Of a stretch of DNA of 55,884 nt, positions 42,204 through 53,390 are shown piece by piece. Below the pieces are notes generated by a model that saw nothing but the letters and a program-made list of their open reading frames with translations, had not been told where the DNA came from and did not search any database. Numbering within the stretch: the stretch's first letter is position 1; every line of letters starts with the position of its first letter. Both the position numbers and the translations under genes were made by a program. The DNA comes from an uncultured bacterium (GTDB taxonomy: Bacteria; Patescibacteriota; Gracilibacteria; Absconditabacterales; Absconditicoccaceae). Where the stretch lies: NCBI GenBank assembly GCA_903918675.1, contig CAIXFE010000030.1, positions 1 to 55,884 on the forward strand. The letters are read 5' to 3'.

Positions 42204-43736
42204 ATGGAGAAATGATGTATATTGCCGGATAACCTTATCCAAGACATCGCTAGAGAGGACAATATAGTCCTTCGTAGTTTGGCTCGTTTTTGTGATTGCA
42301 CAGAAGAACAATTGATTCGCGTATTGAAGATGAGAAACAAGAAAACACATCTCCCATACGAGGTACTTACTCCTTCTTTTGGTGGACTCCATTCTTATGG
42401 GTACGAAAAATACTGGAAGACAAGTTGAAAGAAGAAAAGATTGATAAGCATTCCCAATAATGATCTCAAAAAGATACAAGAGATGATTAAAGAACGTCTC
42501 TCTTATATTCCGGTCTCTCTTGCATGTACTGGGGGTAAACCATGAGATTCTGCCCAAAAAAATGCAGAGATGCATAGATACAATCCTTATATGATTGCCA
42601 TAGATATCAAAAATGCATATCCATCGATAGATACTCACAGAGTTTATAAAAATCTTCAATGAGCATTAGCCAAACCTCTTAAAATTTGGTGTCCATTGCT
42701 AGAAAAAGATGAAGACAAAGATCTTTTTGTGAAAGCAATTACTCACCTTTGTGTAAGTGAAAATCAGCTTCCCCAGTGAGCGAGTACAAGTACACAGATA
42801 CAAAATATCGTAATGGCTTGATTTGATCCTAAGATAGAAAAGAAATTACCGGAATTGCAAGGAGCCAAAATGGTATACTCTAGATATGCCGATGATATTA
42901 CTGTCAGCTTCCCCCATTTTTCTACGAAGTCAGTATTGGAAGAGAAGCTGTGAAAATATGCATCCGATTTTTTTATCAATCCTTATCCTACACCACAAGA
43001 AGATCCGCCGACAGCAGAGAAACTCAGAACACTTGTTGAGAATTTTGCTAAAGAAACATTTATCTTGAGTGATGATTTTGAATTCAAATTTCTCCAAGAG
43101 AAAATAAAGGAAATAGAGGAATATATAGAAGGACGGGAATATGATAGATGAATTATCTCCAAAGAAGAAAAATATGCCTATATAGGGATCATCCACAAAT
43201 ACAAACAGCAGATCAAATATAGCGGTCGACGTATCGCTGATGTCGCAGACGAAATCATTGAAGTCATAGGTAATGAATGACGAAAAATTAACTTCAGAAA
43301 ATACAATACACGGACTCCACAAAGCAATACGGACAGGGAAATCAATGGGATGACCTTTGATAGTCGGGGAAATAGGGGGATAGATAAAAGAAAAAAGGCG
43401 AGATATATGAGATTATTGGATGATTTGACATCGATGTCTATAGACGAGCTGAGGAACAGTGAATTCTATAAATACAAGCTCAAGCTCAACGTTATATTTG
43501 AAAATGAAGATGGGGGGCTGAGTATCTATGCAACTCATGCAAAAAATATTATCAACGGGGTATATAATTATATCGCAAGTATCTATGGGAAAGACGATTT
43601 TGATAATAGCAGAATTCCAAAAGATCTTTCAGCTGCCCTCCATGCGGCGAAAGAGAAACGAGAAGATTATGTAGCACGAGAAGAAAAAAATCCAAAAAAA
43701 CGCAGAAAAAAAGATGATGATCTTCCTTTTCTATAA
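42204..43736 (+). CDS. Retron-like reverse transcriptase
   Basis: 510 residues, ATG 42204 (MEK-G-CILPD) to TAA. RT motifs: a KKKRLISIPNNDLKKIQEMI segment, NAEMH (the NAxxH motif of retron RTs) near 120, AIDIKNAYPSID with the first catalytic Asp near 134, LPQ-G-ASTSTQIQN (usual PQGAPTSP; the Gly is TGA 42777-42779), and RYADDITVSF near 228. The EINGM stretch before GNRGIDKRKKARYMRLL resembles the VTG region of retron thumbs. An unusually long insertion (about residues 245-330, charged coil) separates YADD from the thumb. The C-terminal tail is lysine-rich. DGR and group II intron RTs fit less well. Probable defence-type RT. Confidence 0.88.
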
Positions 43737-43979
43737 CAACAATACCCCTCAAGAGACTCAAGAGGGGTAGGGATAGTTGTGGCCTGATGCCATTTTAAGG
43801 TAAGGTATTGTTGTGTTCGCAATGGAATGGAGAACACTGTTTTAATTTTAAGAATGATGTTTGTCATTCCTATATTCCATCCCAATGATGGAGAATATAC
43901 CACTAGTCGGCGCTGTTTTCAAGCGACCAATGATACTTGCACATAGAAGCGCAATCTCCTATCTCCTTGAAACAAGGAG
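43737..43979 (+). ncRNA. Candidate structured RNA downstream of the RT
   Basis: A run of hairpins with no credible ORF. An outer 10-bp stem (43737-43746 with 43804-43813) encloses CCCCTC/GAGGGG (43745-43750, 43762-43767). Then come GTGTTC/GAACAC (43813-43818, 43832-43837), GAATGA/TCATTC (43852-43857, 43864-43869), TATATTC/GAATATA (43871-43877, 43893-43899), CGCT/AGCG (43911-43914, 43922-43925) and CTCCTTG/CAAGGAG (43963-43969, 43973-43979). It could be the msr/msd-type RNA of the RT, though retron RNAs usually lie upstream. Confidence 0.45.
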
Positions 43980-44186
43980 TCGACGATTATATGGCATTTT
44001 TGCGGCCCCCGTCTTGCTGATAAAGATAAGAAAATATTTCCTTTTTTCAAGATGAAATTAAGGGGGATTGAAATTAAGGAGGTAATGATCTATAGAAGAT
44101 ATCGCCTCGTTGCGATTTTTTCTTTTTGCAATTCCTCCGCAAATCCCTATACATTCCCCGTAGGAAAATATTTCCGATTAGCAAGG

Positions 44187-44315
44187 CAGATTATATCGAC
44201 CGCCGAAGGCGGGGATTGAAAAATTGAAATATGGAGAAATTGAGAGGTTAGCAATTCTCAATATCTCAATTCTCAATATCTCAATCTTCCATCGATCGAA
44301 GATCGATATAATCTG
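44187..44315. repeat. Long inverted repeat in the pnp leader
   Basis: CAGATTATATCGA (44187-44199) is an exact reverse complement of 44303-44315. Inside are a cgccgaaggcgg hairpin and ctcaat(a/t)tctcaat tandems. It lies 52 bp before pnp. A long double-stranded leader would suit RNase III/PNPase-type autoregulation as known for E. coli pnp; that is inference. Confidence 0.6.
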
Positions 44316-44366
44316 TCTAGTCGCTGTATTTTCTGACAAGACTTTTATTCACTTATTTTTTTTACT

Positions 44367-46499
44367 ATGGCAATCAAAACCAAGAAATTTGATGTACATG
44401 CGAAGTCCTTCGATCGAGAAGGGAAGCAGATCGCGTTCGAGACGTGAAAAATGGCAGTCCAAGCAGACTGTTCTATCAAGACACAATTTGGAGAAAACGT
44501 GTTTCTCATCGCTACCGTGATGGAAGGCAATCCGAAACCAGATTCAGACTTTTTACCTCTCATGATAGATGTGAGAGATAGTTTCTCTGCTGCAGGAAGA
44601 TTGGGTGGTGCGGCATACAGAAGGAGAGAAGGCAGACCTTCTGATCAGGCAGTCTTGTACTGTAGACTTGTAGATAGGGCACTTCGTCCTATGTTCCCTA
44701 AGGGGATGATCAATGACGTCGTAGTCTCTGTTACCCCATTAGCTATGGATCAGACCTATGATTCTGGAGTAGCAATGATTATCGGAGCTTCACTTTCTAT
44801 TATGGCTGGCGGCATTCCCTTTGATGGTCCTGTTGGCGCTGTGCAGATCGGATATATCGACGAGAAATTTATCGTCAATCCTACCAAAGAAGAGATAGAT
44901 AAAAGTCTCTTCAATCTCCTTGTCTCTGGAAAGAAAGGATCAATCAATATGATCGAAGCAGATGCAAACGAGATCCCCAATGAATTATTGAAAAAGGCTT
45001 TTGAACTCTGACAACAAGAGATCGATAGATCTTGCGATTTCCAGATGGAATTTCTTAAATGAATGACCATCTCTGCTAAGGAGATCAAATACAACAAACC
45101 TTCTGAAGATCTAATCAGCTTCATCAGCAATATTTTGACGAAAGATAAATTAAACGCAATGACGGGCAATAGCAAAGTGCCTTTCAATGAATTATACGCT
45201 ACGTACGAAAAAGAAGCATTAGCATTGTGCAAAGAGCATATCGCAGATGCCAATAAAGAAGACTTCACCGAGACCAAAGTGAAGATGGCAGTCTTCAATG
45301 TCATCAAGAAATTTATCCGCGCTCGTACCTTGGATACCGGTAAAAGAGTCGATGATAGAGAGGTGAAAGATATCAGAGATCTCTATTGTGAAGCAGGCGT
45401 ATTGCCTAGAGTCCATGGTTCTGGATTGTTCCGAAGAGGGGATACTCAGGTCTTGAGTACAGTTACATTATGATGACCTAAAGAATATTTGATCTTGGAC
45501 GATACAGAAAATTACAACGTCCATCAGAGATATATTCATCATTACAACTTCCCTCCCTATTCTGTCCATGAGGCGAAAGCGATGAGAGGTACCGGAAGGA
45601 GAGAAATCGGGCATGGAAGATTGGCAGAGAAAGCGCTGGAGAAAGTATTACCTACGATGGAAGAATTTCCTTATACGATCAGAGTAGTATCTGAATGTCT
45701 AGGATCGGGAGGATCTACCTCCATGGGTTCAGTCTGTGGATCTACACTTGCCTTGATGGATGCTGGAGTCCAACTGAAGAAACCCGTCGCAGGTATCGCT
45801 ATGGGATTGATGACAGAACATACTGATGATGGAGTGATCACCAAACATTTAGTGCTGAATGATCTGAACGGGACAGAAGATTTCACGGGAGATATGGATT
45901 TCAAAGTAGCGGGAACTAAAGATGGAGTGACTGCTATCCAGTTAGATACAAAATTGAAAGGGATCACGATGGATATCATACATGAAACCATAGATAGAGC
46001 GACTGCATGTTATGCTGAGATCATGGACTTTATGCTCCAGACTATCGACAAACCAAGAGCAGAACTCAGAGAATATGCGCCTAAGATCAGGATCATCCAT
46101 ATCAAACCTGAGAAGGTCAGAGAAGTCATCGGAAAGGGTGGCGATGTCATCAATGGTATCATCGAGAAAAATCCAGGCGTCAAAATCGATTTTGAAGATG
46201 ATGGTACTTGTTATATTGGACATAAAGATCAAGCAGTGATCGACAAGGTAGAAGCTATTATCTTAGAGATAGCATCTGATCTGGAAGTGGGACAAGAATT
46301 TGACGCAAAGATCAAGAGGATAGAGGACTATGGCTTATTCGTAGAATTACCCAAAAAGAAAATGTGACTGTGCCATATCTCCAATCTCGGAGCAAGATAT
46401 GAGACTCCACTTACCAATTCTTTCAAACTCGGACAAGTGATCAGAGTAAAGATCAAAGGAGTAGATGCAGATGGAAAGGTGGCGGTAATGAAAATTTAA
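44367..46499 (+). CDS. pnp: Polyribonucleotide nucleotidyltransferase
   Basis: Phosphorolytic 3'-5' exoribonuclease of RNA decay. It has 710 residues, ATG 44367 to TAA. The first RNase PH domain has AAGRLGGAAYRRREGRPSDQ and VLYCRLVDRALRPMFPKG. A helical linker follows. The second RNase PH domain has GVLPRVHGSGLFRRGDTQVL, AMRGTGRREIGHGRLAEKAL and SGGSTSMGSVCGSTLALMDA. A KH domain (IGKGGDVINGI) and an S1 domain (EDYGLFVELPKKKM-G-LCHIS) finish the protein. Six TGA codons are glycines, including the S1 K-M-G-L position. Length is normal for the family. Confidence 0.97.
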
Positions 46500-46689
46500 T
46501 ATATCGTCATTCCCGTGAAAACGGGAATCCATATTAGCAACAAGAATTCTACTTGCCACATGTGGCTGCACATGGCCACATATTGCCACATGTTGTTGTA
46601 AATCGAAAACAACCTGAGGCGCGAGCCGTGAAGCCACCTGAGGCAATAAATACAATAGGCCAAATCATTTTACTTTCTACAATCCAAAA
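46500..46689. repeat. Palindromic repeats after pnp
   Basis: cgtcattcccgtgaaaacgggaatcc (46505-46530) is a hairpin of a widespread cattcccg type. Next are ccacatgtgg, cacatggccacat and gccacatg repeats (46556-46597), then two cctgaggc copies around gcgagccgtgaagcc. No gene. Confidence 0.75.
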
Positions 46690-47241
46690 ATGAAATTCCT
46701 CAAAAACCTCCTTACCACGATCATCATTGTGATCATCTTGCTCATCATCGGTCGATGATATTTGGGCTGATTTAGTACACCTACGGCTACGGAGAAACCG
46801 ATGGGTCCTTATTTAGTTGCATATGTCCATTTCACATGAGCATATGACAAGGTCTGACCTGTGATGACTAAGCTGTATGATGCCTTGTCTGGAGCAGGGA
46901 TCACAGCATTTACAGGTATCGGTATCTATTACGATGCCCCAGGTTCAGTAACTGGAAACATGCTCAATAGTGATGTGGGCGCAGTGATCGCTCCCGCAGA
47001 CAGCAATAAATTGGATAAAAAATCAGCTGATTATAAAATCCAGACCATCACCAGGAGCACAAAGGTCGTCGTAGAATTCCCTTATAGAAATAGTTTCTCT
47101 TACATGGTGGGACCTATCAAAGTCTATCCCGTCATGACCGCATACATGAAGGAGAAAGGATATAATCTAGAGACTCCTAGGATCGAACTCTATGATCTCA
47201 CAGCGAAGAAAATTTATTATATGGCAGACGTTATAAAATAA
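46690..47241 (+). CDS. GyrI-like effector-binding domain protein, anchored
   Basis: 183 residues, ATG 46690 to TAA. One N-terminal TM segment (LLTTIIIVIILLIIGRGYLG) is followed by a GyrI-like/AraC effector-binding fold: GPYLVAYVHFTGAYDKVGPV, GIGIYYDAPGSV, VVVEFPYRNSFSYMVGPIKVYPVMTAYM. Such domains bind small hydrophobic ligands. The anchor would place the domain outside the cytoplasmic membrane. Five TGA codons near the N-terminus (GR-G-YLG-G-FST and others) hide the start from a standard-code reading. Confidence 0.8.
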
Positions 47242-47475
47242 TTCAGAATGCAAAATTCAGAATGCAGAATATCATTTCTGAACTCTGAATCCCCCAAAAG
47301 ATGTCCTTTGTGATGTCTTTTTTTTTGATTGTTTCGGTGTCTAAATATCTCAGTGCATCAGCGTTTTAAATGCAACACTCCCACGCCCCCATACTACAAC
47401 ATTCCCACGTTCAAATATTTGCTTTTTTTTCAATTCCCGATATACTTAGATACCCTTTATTTATGCCACATACGC
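47242..47475. repeat. Spacer with aattcagaatgca and cccac tandems
   Basis: Three ttc(a)gaatgca units (about 47242-47270), then a T run (47319-47328) after aaaagatgtcctttgtgatgtc, then cccacgcccccat and attcccacgttc units. No gene is supported although a frame stays open. Confidence 0.6.
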
Positions 47476-47967
47476 ATGGCCAAGAAAATCAAAATCCGTT
47501 TTGTCTGTTCGGGAAATGTATTTAGAAGTATGGTAGCCGAATATCTGATGAAGAATCTGCTCCGTAAGCAAGGGATCTCGGCATTTCAGGTCTCCTCAGC
47601 AGGGATCACAGCCAAAACCCAAGAAATATCTCCCATCGTCTTAGCCTCACTCAAAGAAAGAGGCATAGATGCTTCTGGGCATAAACAGACAAAATTGACC
47701 CAGGAAATCGTAGATGATACCGACCTTTTGATCGCTATGGGGATCAATCACCAGGTATTCATCCAAGATACTCGATGAGTGAAAGTGCCAGTATTCAATG
47801 AATTGGATTATCGAGAACATACGCCAGTCTACGATGTCGAAGAAGCGATCCAAGATTATGCGACCAATCCGCAAGCTGTGGAAAAATATGAGAGACGAGC
47901 TATCCATCATATCGAAAAATGAATCCCTTATGTCATCAAATCTATCCAAGATTTATTTCATATCTAA
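47476..47967 (+). CDS. Low-molecular-weight phosphotyrosine phosphatase-like
   Basis: 163 residues, ATG 47476 to TAA. The P-loop is VCSGNVFRSMVAEYL (family CxxGNxCRSxxAE: catalytic Cys and Arg present). The general acid region near the C-terminus reads VFNELDYREHTPVYD, in place of the usual DP-DP-type motif, so substrate and activity are uncertain; arsenate-reductase-like forms share this fold. TGA glycines are at QDTR-G-VKV and IEK-G-IPY. It ends 5 bp before the R15P isomerase gene, so the two are probably co-transcribed. Confidence 0.85.
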
Positions 47968-47972
47968 TCCAT

Positions 47973-48938
47973 ATGCTTGACCTGAAAAACATTCAACATG
48001 TCGCTGATGACATCCAGACCATCAAGATCCAGTGAGCAACGCCTATCGCTAAAGCAGCTTTAGAGGTGCTTATACAAGAATTAAAAAACCAAAAATTTAA
48101 ATCCTTCCCGGAATTGAAATCATTCGTTCTGCAATGAACGAAACTTTTGATGCAGGCGAGAGCCACTGAACCGATGCTCTGCAATGGAATGAAGTGCGCT
48201 ATATCGCAGTTGAAAAGTGGGAAAGCGGAAGCGTTGAAACCTGCCCGTCCGGCAGGCGGGGATGTAAAAAAAGTACAACTTGCACTTATCAAATCATTGA
48301 AGATTTTTTTGCTGGATATTCAGGGTGAAGAAAAGATCAGACCTGAAATCTGAGCGAAGATCATCAAGAAAAACTACAATATCATGACACACTGCCATTC
48401 GGGTTCAGTAGTCCAAACCTTAGTCACTGCTTGGAATCAGGGTAAGAATATCCACGTCTACAATACGGAGACGAGACCACTTTTTCAAGGCAGAAGGACA
48501 TCGCACGATCTGATCAAGGCTGGCGTGCCAGATACGATGATCACTGACGACTCAGCGCCATTCTTTGTGGATAATCTCTATGAATCACATGTGCATATCG
48601 ATATGGTGATCATGGGATGTGATTGCATCAAGATGGATGGAAGTATCTACAACAAGATCGGAAGTTTCTCCATCGCAATGGCCGCATGGCACTCCAAGAT
48701 ACCAGTATATATTGTCGGTAGTTTGACCAAGGTAGATGAAACAAATACTATCAAAATAGAAAGACGTTCTGGTAAGGAATTGCGGTCTGATGCTCCGAAG
48801 AGCTTGGAGATCATCAATTACGCTTTTGACATGGTCCCCGCGAAATTCATTACAGGAATTATTACCGAGTATTGAATCATCAAACCTAAAGATATTAAAA
48901 AATATGTGAGGACCTATTATCCATGGATGATGAAGTAA
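47973..48938 (+). CDS. Ribose-1,5-bisphosphate isomerase
   Basis: Converts ribose-1,5-bisphosphate to ribulose-1,5-bisphosphate, the RuBisCO substrate, in the AMP salvage pathway. It has 321 residues, ATG 47973 to TAA, and belongs to the eIF-2B/MTNA family. IMTHCHSGSVVQTL carries the putative catalytic cysteine, and VIMGCDCIKMDGSIYNKIG the catalytic aspartate region. SFSIAMAAWHSKIPVYIV follows as in the family. Residues about 75-95 (LKSGKAEALKPARPAGGDV) are encoded by an in-frame repeat with a CCTGCC..GGCAGG palindrome, between two helices. RuBisCO lies 4.5 kb downstream. AMP phosphorylase is not in the window. Confidence 0.92.
48205..48262 (+). repeat. In-frame repeat inside R15P isomerase gene
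   Basis: gttgaaaagtgggaaagcgg and gcgttgaaa units followed by CCTGCC (48240-48245) and GGCAGG palindrome arms, then cggggatg. The same unit order is found at 37681-37730 and in cca. Confidence 0.8.
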
Positions 48939-49068
48939 CTGTTAGAAGTGTTAAGTTTTGTGTTGTGTGTTAAGTTACAGAAAAAAACATCATCACTTCA
49001 ATTAGAACACAGAATCTAAAACCCAGAACCTAGAACCTAAAACAATATTTACCCACTTCTCTGATGTA
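48939..49068. repeat. Spacer with short repeats
   Basis: gttaag(t/a)gttaagtt repeats (48940-48975) and aga(a)cctaaaaccc(a)ga repeats (49005-49043). No gene seen. Confidence 0.55.
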
Positions 49069-52000
49069 ATGAAAGTCTTAAGAAGAATCAAAAAACACAC
49101 TACATCTGCGATCAAGCATTTTCGTACACATGGCCATAAATATGCAGGCTGAATGTTTGCATGATTTGCTGTAGTCAAAGCATTTTTCGTGATCGCTGGA
49201 TTTTTTGGTCTTGTCGGTCTTGGACATACCTTTGCTCAGACTCCCGCAGATTTGATAGCGCAATATTATGGACCGACATCTACATATACCACAAATCGAG
49301 TATCAAATACTTGTGACACAAGTGCTATGCAAGTGATCGAGATCGCAGACAATACCTGATGGCAAACATTACTTTCTTTGTCAGGGTATGGCTTAGCGGC
49401 TAATACCCTCTATGTGCTAGATTCTGGTAATTACACTCTGTATTCTCAGTTGTATGATAATAATTGTACCGCAATCATAGGAAGTGGAACTGTGCAGATA
49501 CAGGCAGTAGGCATGTGATCGTCATTATCTTTGCTCTACGCAAATTCAAAACAGAATATGATCGTGGACAATATAAAATTGAAAGGAGAAGTGCCGGGAG
49601 TGGCGACATCATTCGGGATAAATATAGAGGGTGTTCAAAGTAATACTATTAGTGGTACTGAGATATCCGCAGTGGACTATGGGATTAGGATCAACTCCTA
49701 TTCTCATGACAACACCATCAATAACGACGTCGTGCATAATATCAATAACTATGGAATATTTATCAGGAGTTATGGATACAACAATATTATCAAGAACTGT
49801 TCCGTATATAGTGTTGGACAAAACTGAATCATCGTAAATGATCATTCGACAAACAATATCGTGGAAAATTGTGACGTGCACAACAATTACTATGGTATCC
49901 ATCTCTCCATGACATCAGCAAACAATATCATCAGGAATGATAATTCCTATAGCAATACACAGTATGGCATATATATAGACAGTTCATCCAATGCCCTCAT
50001 TGACTCAGTCCAAACGCACGATAATGCCAGTGTGGGGATCTATTTTTCTTCTTCGCCCTATGGTATAGTCAACAATGCTCAGAGTTATAATAATTCCTCA
50101 GTCGGTATCTATTTCTATTACTCATCAACGGGTACGGTAAATAATTCTTGGAGCCATAATGATAGCTACGGGATCTATTTTGATAATTCATCATTTGGTA
50201 CGGTAAATAATTCTCAAGTAGCCAATAGCGTCAACAATGGAATTGATTTCAATGTATCATCAAACGGCGTCGTCAATAATGCTCAGAGTTATAATAATAC
50301 CGGAATCGGTATCTATTTCTATACAGCGCCCTATGGTGTGGTCAACAATACCCAAAGTTACAACAATTCGACTGGAATATCCTTCAATGCATCATCATAC
50401 GGAGTACTCAACAATGTTCAGAGTTATAATAATAATGGATATGGAATATCAGTCGTAAACTCCCCATCAGGAGTAGTTAACAATATCCAAAGTTATAATA
50501 ATGCAAGCTATGGACTGTACGTGGATGCAGCATCGACTAATAGTAAATATTATGGTGCTATCAAACTTTTTGGCAATACTCCAAGCAATTTCGGATGAAC
50601 ACTCACTAACTTACTGACAGGAAACAATGGCCTAGTAGGTTGGAGTAATGGAACAGTAGATCTGACTCCGGCAGTCTCGCGAGATTATCTGACCAACCCA
50701 CTGAATCTTTCAGGTAAATATCTTTTGGGCCGATCATGAAGCTTTACGAGTCTGAGAGGAAAAATTGCGACATTTGTCTACGCATCAGGCATGCAATATA
50801 GTTATGGAAGCTGAATCTTAGCACAGGGGCAGCCCGTACTTTATAGTGGCACGACACTGATAGCATCATGAACATTTACATGAACGAATTATATCTGAGG
50901 TACGACGTTGATCATCACGGGAAATCTTTCAGGAGTGAATACTTATAGTCCAAATGCTAATATCCCTATCTCCAGTACGGTAAGCGACCCCGCTAGTATG
51001 TACAATATTTATGGAGATGTGAAGCCCTTCATTACCGCAAGGGAAAATAATGAAACAATCCGGATTACACTTTCCGGCTGATTAACCACAGATAGAGTGG
51101 TTATCCAAATGTATGATCCTATAAATTATTTTGCGACACACTTTGAGAAAGATACGCATGTCGATATGCTGGCGCCCACGCTTCCTACCTTACTTTCGCC
51201 AGCAAGTGGAACAATAGTTACGACAGGAACGATTTCATTCTCACGAAGTGGATCGATCGATACGGGCGCATGATTGAGTGGCTACTCCTATCAAGTGAGT
51301 AGAGACGCATGATTTACTAATCTGGTGTCTTCATGAACGACAGTAATGACAGGAATTTCTCTGACAGGAATCTCAAATGGAGTGCTTTATCGAAGAGTCT
51401 CTGCCTATGATGTTTTGGGAAATGTTTCAGCACGAAGTACTCTCCGAAATGTCGTGATTTCATCTGCGGTACCAACATCACCAGATTTGCTTTCTCCAGT
51501 AAGTGGAACAATAGTTACCACATGAGCGATTTCATTTTTACGAAGTTGATCTATTGATACAGGGGCAGTAGTAAGCTGATATCTCTATCAAGTGAGTAGC
51601 GATTTATGATTCACCAATATCTTATATACATGAATGACAGCAATGACAGGCATTTCTCTGGACTGATTCATGGATGGAGACTATTATCGAAGAGCGCTTG
51701 CATATGATACGATGGGCAACACCTGATCACGAAGTTCAGGCCAAAACTTTCTCGTCGATACGACCGCACCCACCATTCCAGATTTACTTTCTCCAGCAAG
51801 TGGAACAATACTTACTACATGAGCAATTGATTTCCTTCGAAGTGGAGCAATCGATACAGGGGCATGATTGAGTGATTATATGGTCCAGGTAAGTAGAGAC
51901 TCATGATTTACAGATATGATCATCTCATGAAATACTTCAGCGACCGGGATCTCTGTGATAGAATTTCCTGATGGAATATATTATCGAAGGATCTCCGCAT

Positions 52001-53355
52001 ATGACGCAGTAGGCAATACTTGATCACGAAGTGATACATGGAATCTTTTGGTCGATACGACCGCACCAACCATTCCAGAATTACTTTCACCGACGAGTGG
52101 AACAATATTCGGCACATGAACAATATCTTTTTTACGAAGTTGATCCATCGATACAGGGGCAGGATTGAGCTGATATCTCTATCAAGTGAGCAGCGATTCA
52201 TGATTCACAAATTTTATATCTTCATGAACGACATCACTGACATGAATTTCTCTGCCATCATTCACTGATGGAACTTTCTATCGGAGAGTCTCTGCTTTCG
52301 ATGACGTCGGGAATACTTGAGCACGAAGCTCGGGATGAAGCTTTTTCATCGATACTACAGCACCCACAATACCAGAATTACTTTCTCCAAGCAGTGCAAC
52401 GATATTTACGACATGATCGATTGATTTAGTTCGAAGCTGAGGAATCGATACAGGAGCGGGAATGAGCGGCTATCTTTTCCAGGTGAGTAGAGACTCATGA
52501 TTCACAGATATGATCATCTCATGAAATACTTCAGCTACAGGTATCTCTGTAATAGAATTTCCTGATGGAAATTATTATCGAAGAATTTCCGCTTATGATG
52601 CCGTAGGGAATACCTGATCACGAAGTACAGGACGAAATTTTATTGTGAACACCACGACCACGAATAGCGGAACTATTATACCTCCATCAGTACCAACCTG
52701 ATGATGAGGCATCATACTGAGTAAAGATATTTGTCCAGCTCAGAGAGATTGTTCATCCAGTTATTACGACCATATTTGCTGACCATGTCCGAGCACAGGT
52801 ACTCATACCAGCGCGCCTACATCATGAAATATTCAAGGATCTCACTATTCCGATGAATTTAATATCGCATACCAGCGATCCTATGCAAATGGCATCACAA
52901 CCATTCCAACCATACAGCAAGCAAATATCAACGGGAAAGTAACCAGAGAACAACTGGCAAAGATGATCACACAATATGCAGTCAAGGTAATGAAGAAAAA
53001 GGTCGACACAAAATTATCTTGTTCATTCCCTGACATCATTCACGAATCAGCTGAGATGCAATTTTATATCAAGACCTCATGTCAACTTGGTTTGATGGGA
53101 CGAGAGGCCGATGGGCTAAGTATCAAGAAGTCGTTTGATCCTAAGCAGAACGTGACGAGAGCTCAATTTAGTACTGTAGTATCTAGGATGCTCTATGGTG
53201 AGAAATATAATACGAAAAACTTCCTACTGTGGTATGCAAGACATTTACAAGCACTCCATACCGCAGGGATCATCAACGATATTAACAAACCAAGTGCTGA
53301 CGAACTCAGATGATATATTATGCTGATATTACGAAGGACGACAAAATGAAATTAA
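49069..53355 (+). CDS. Giant secreted beta-helix/Ig-repeat/SLH protein
   Basis: 1428 residues, ATG 49069 to TAA 53353-53355; no TAA or TAG interrupts the frame. Order: basic N-terminus and signal peptide (FFVIAGFFGLVGLG, cleavage near TFAQT); a NosD-type parallel beta-helix (about 150-510) built of YGIYFD-NSSFGTVNNSQ repeats; a linker domain; five tandem Ig-like repeats of about 95 residues (about 700-1190; consensus LLSPASGTI and GSIDTGAGLSGY); a cysteine cluster (CPAQRDCSSSYYDHICGPCP); and C-terminal SLH-like modules (VTREQLAKMITQYA, VTRAQFSTVVSRML, ending DELRGYIMLILRR). Likely a cell-surface or S-layer-bound adhesin, possibly used for host contact. It has more than 50 TGA glycines, including three in a row at 52699-52707. 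Confidence 0.9.
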
Positions 53356-53390
53356 AAAATTTAGAGAGTGGGTTATCTTTTGAGAACGGT

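Noticed and set aside
42204-43979. Diversity-generating retroelement
   Set aside because: No template/variable repeat pair was seen near the RT, and the RT shows NAxxH and PQG motifs of the retron type.
43861-44055. 64-aa + strand ORF downstream of the RT
   Set aside because: It lies across the hairpin array, has no start context and an erratic composition; the tract is better explained as structured RNA.
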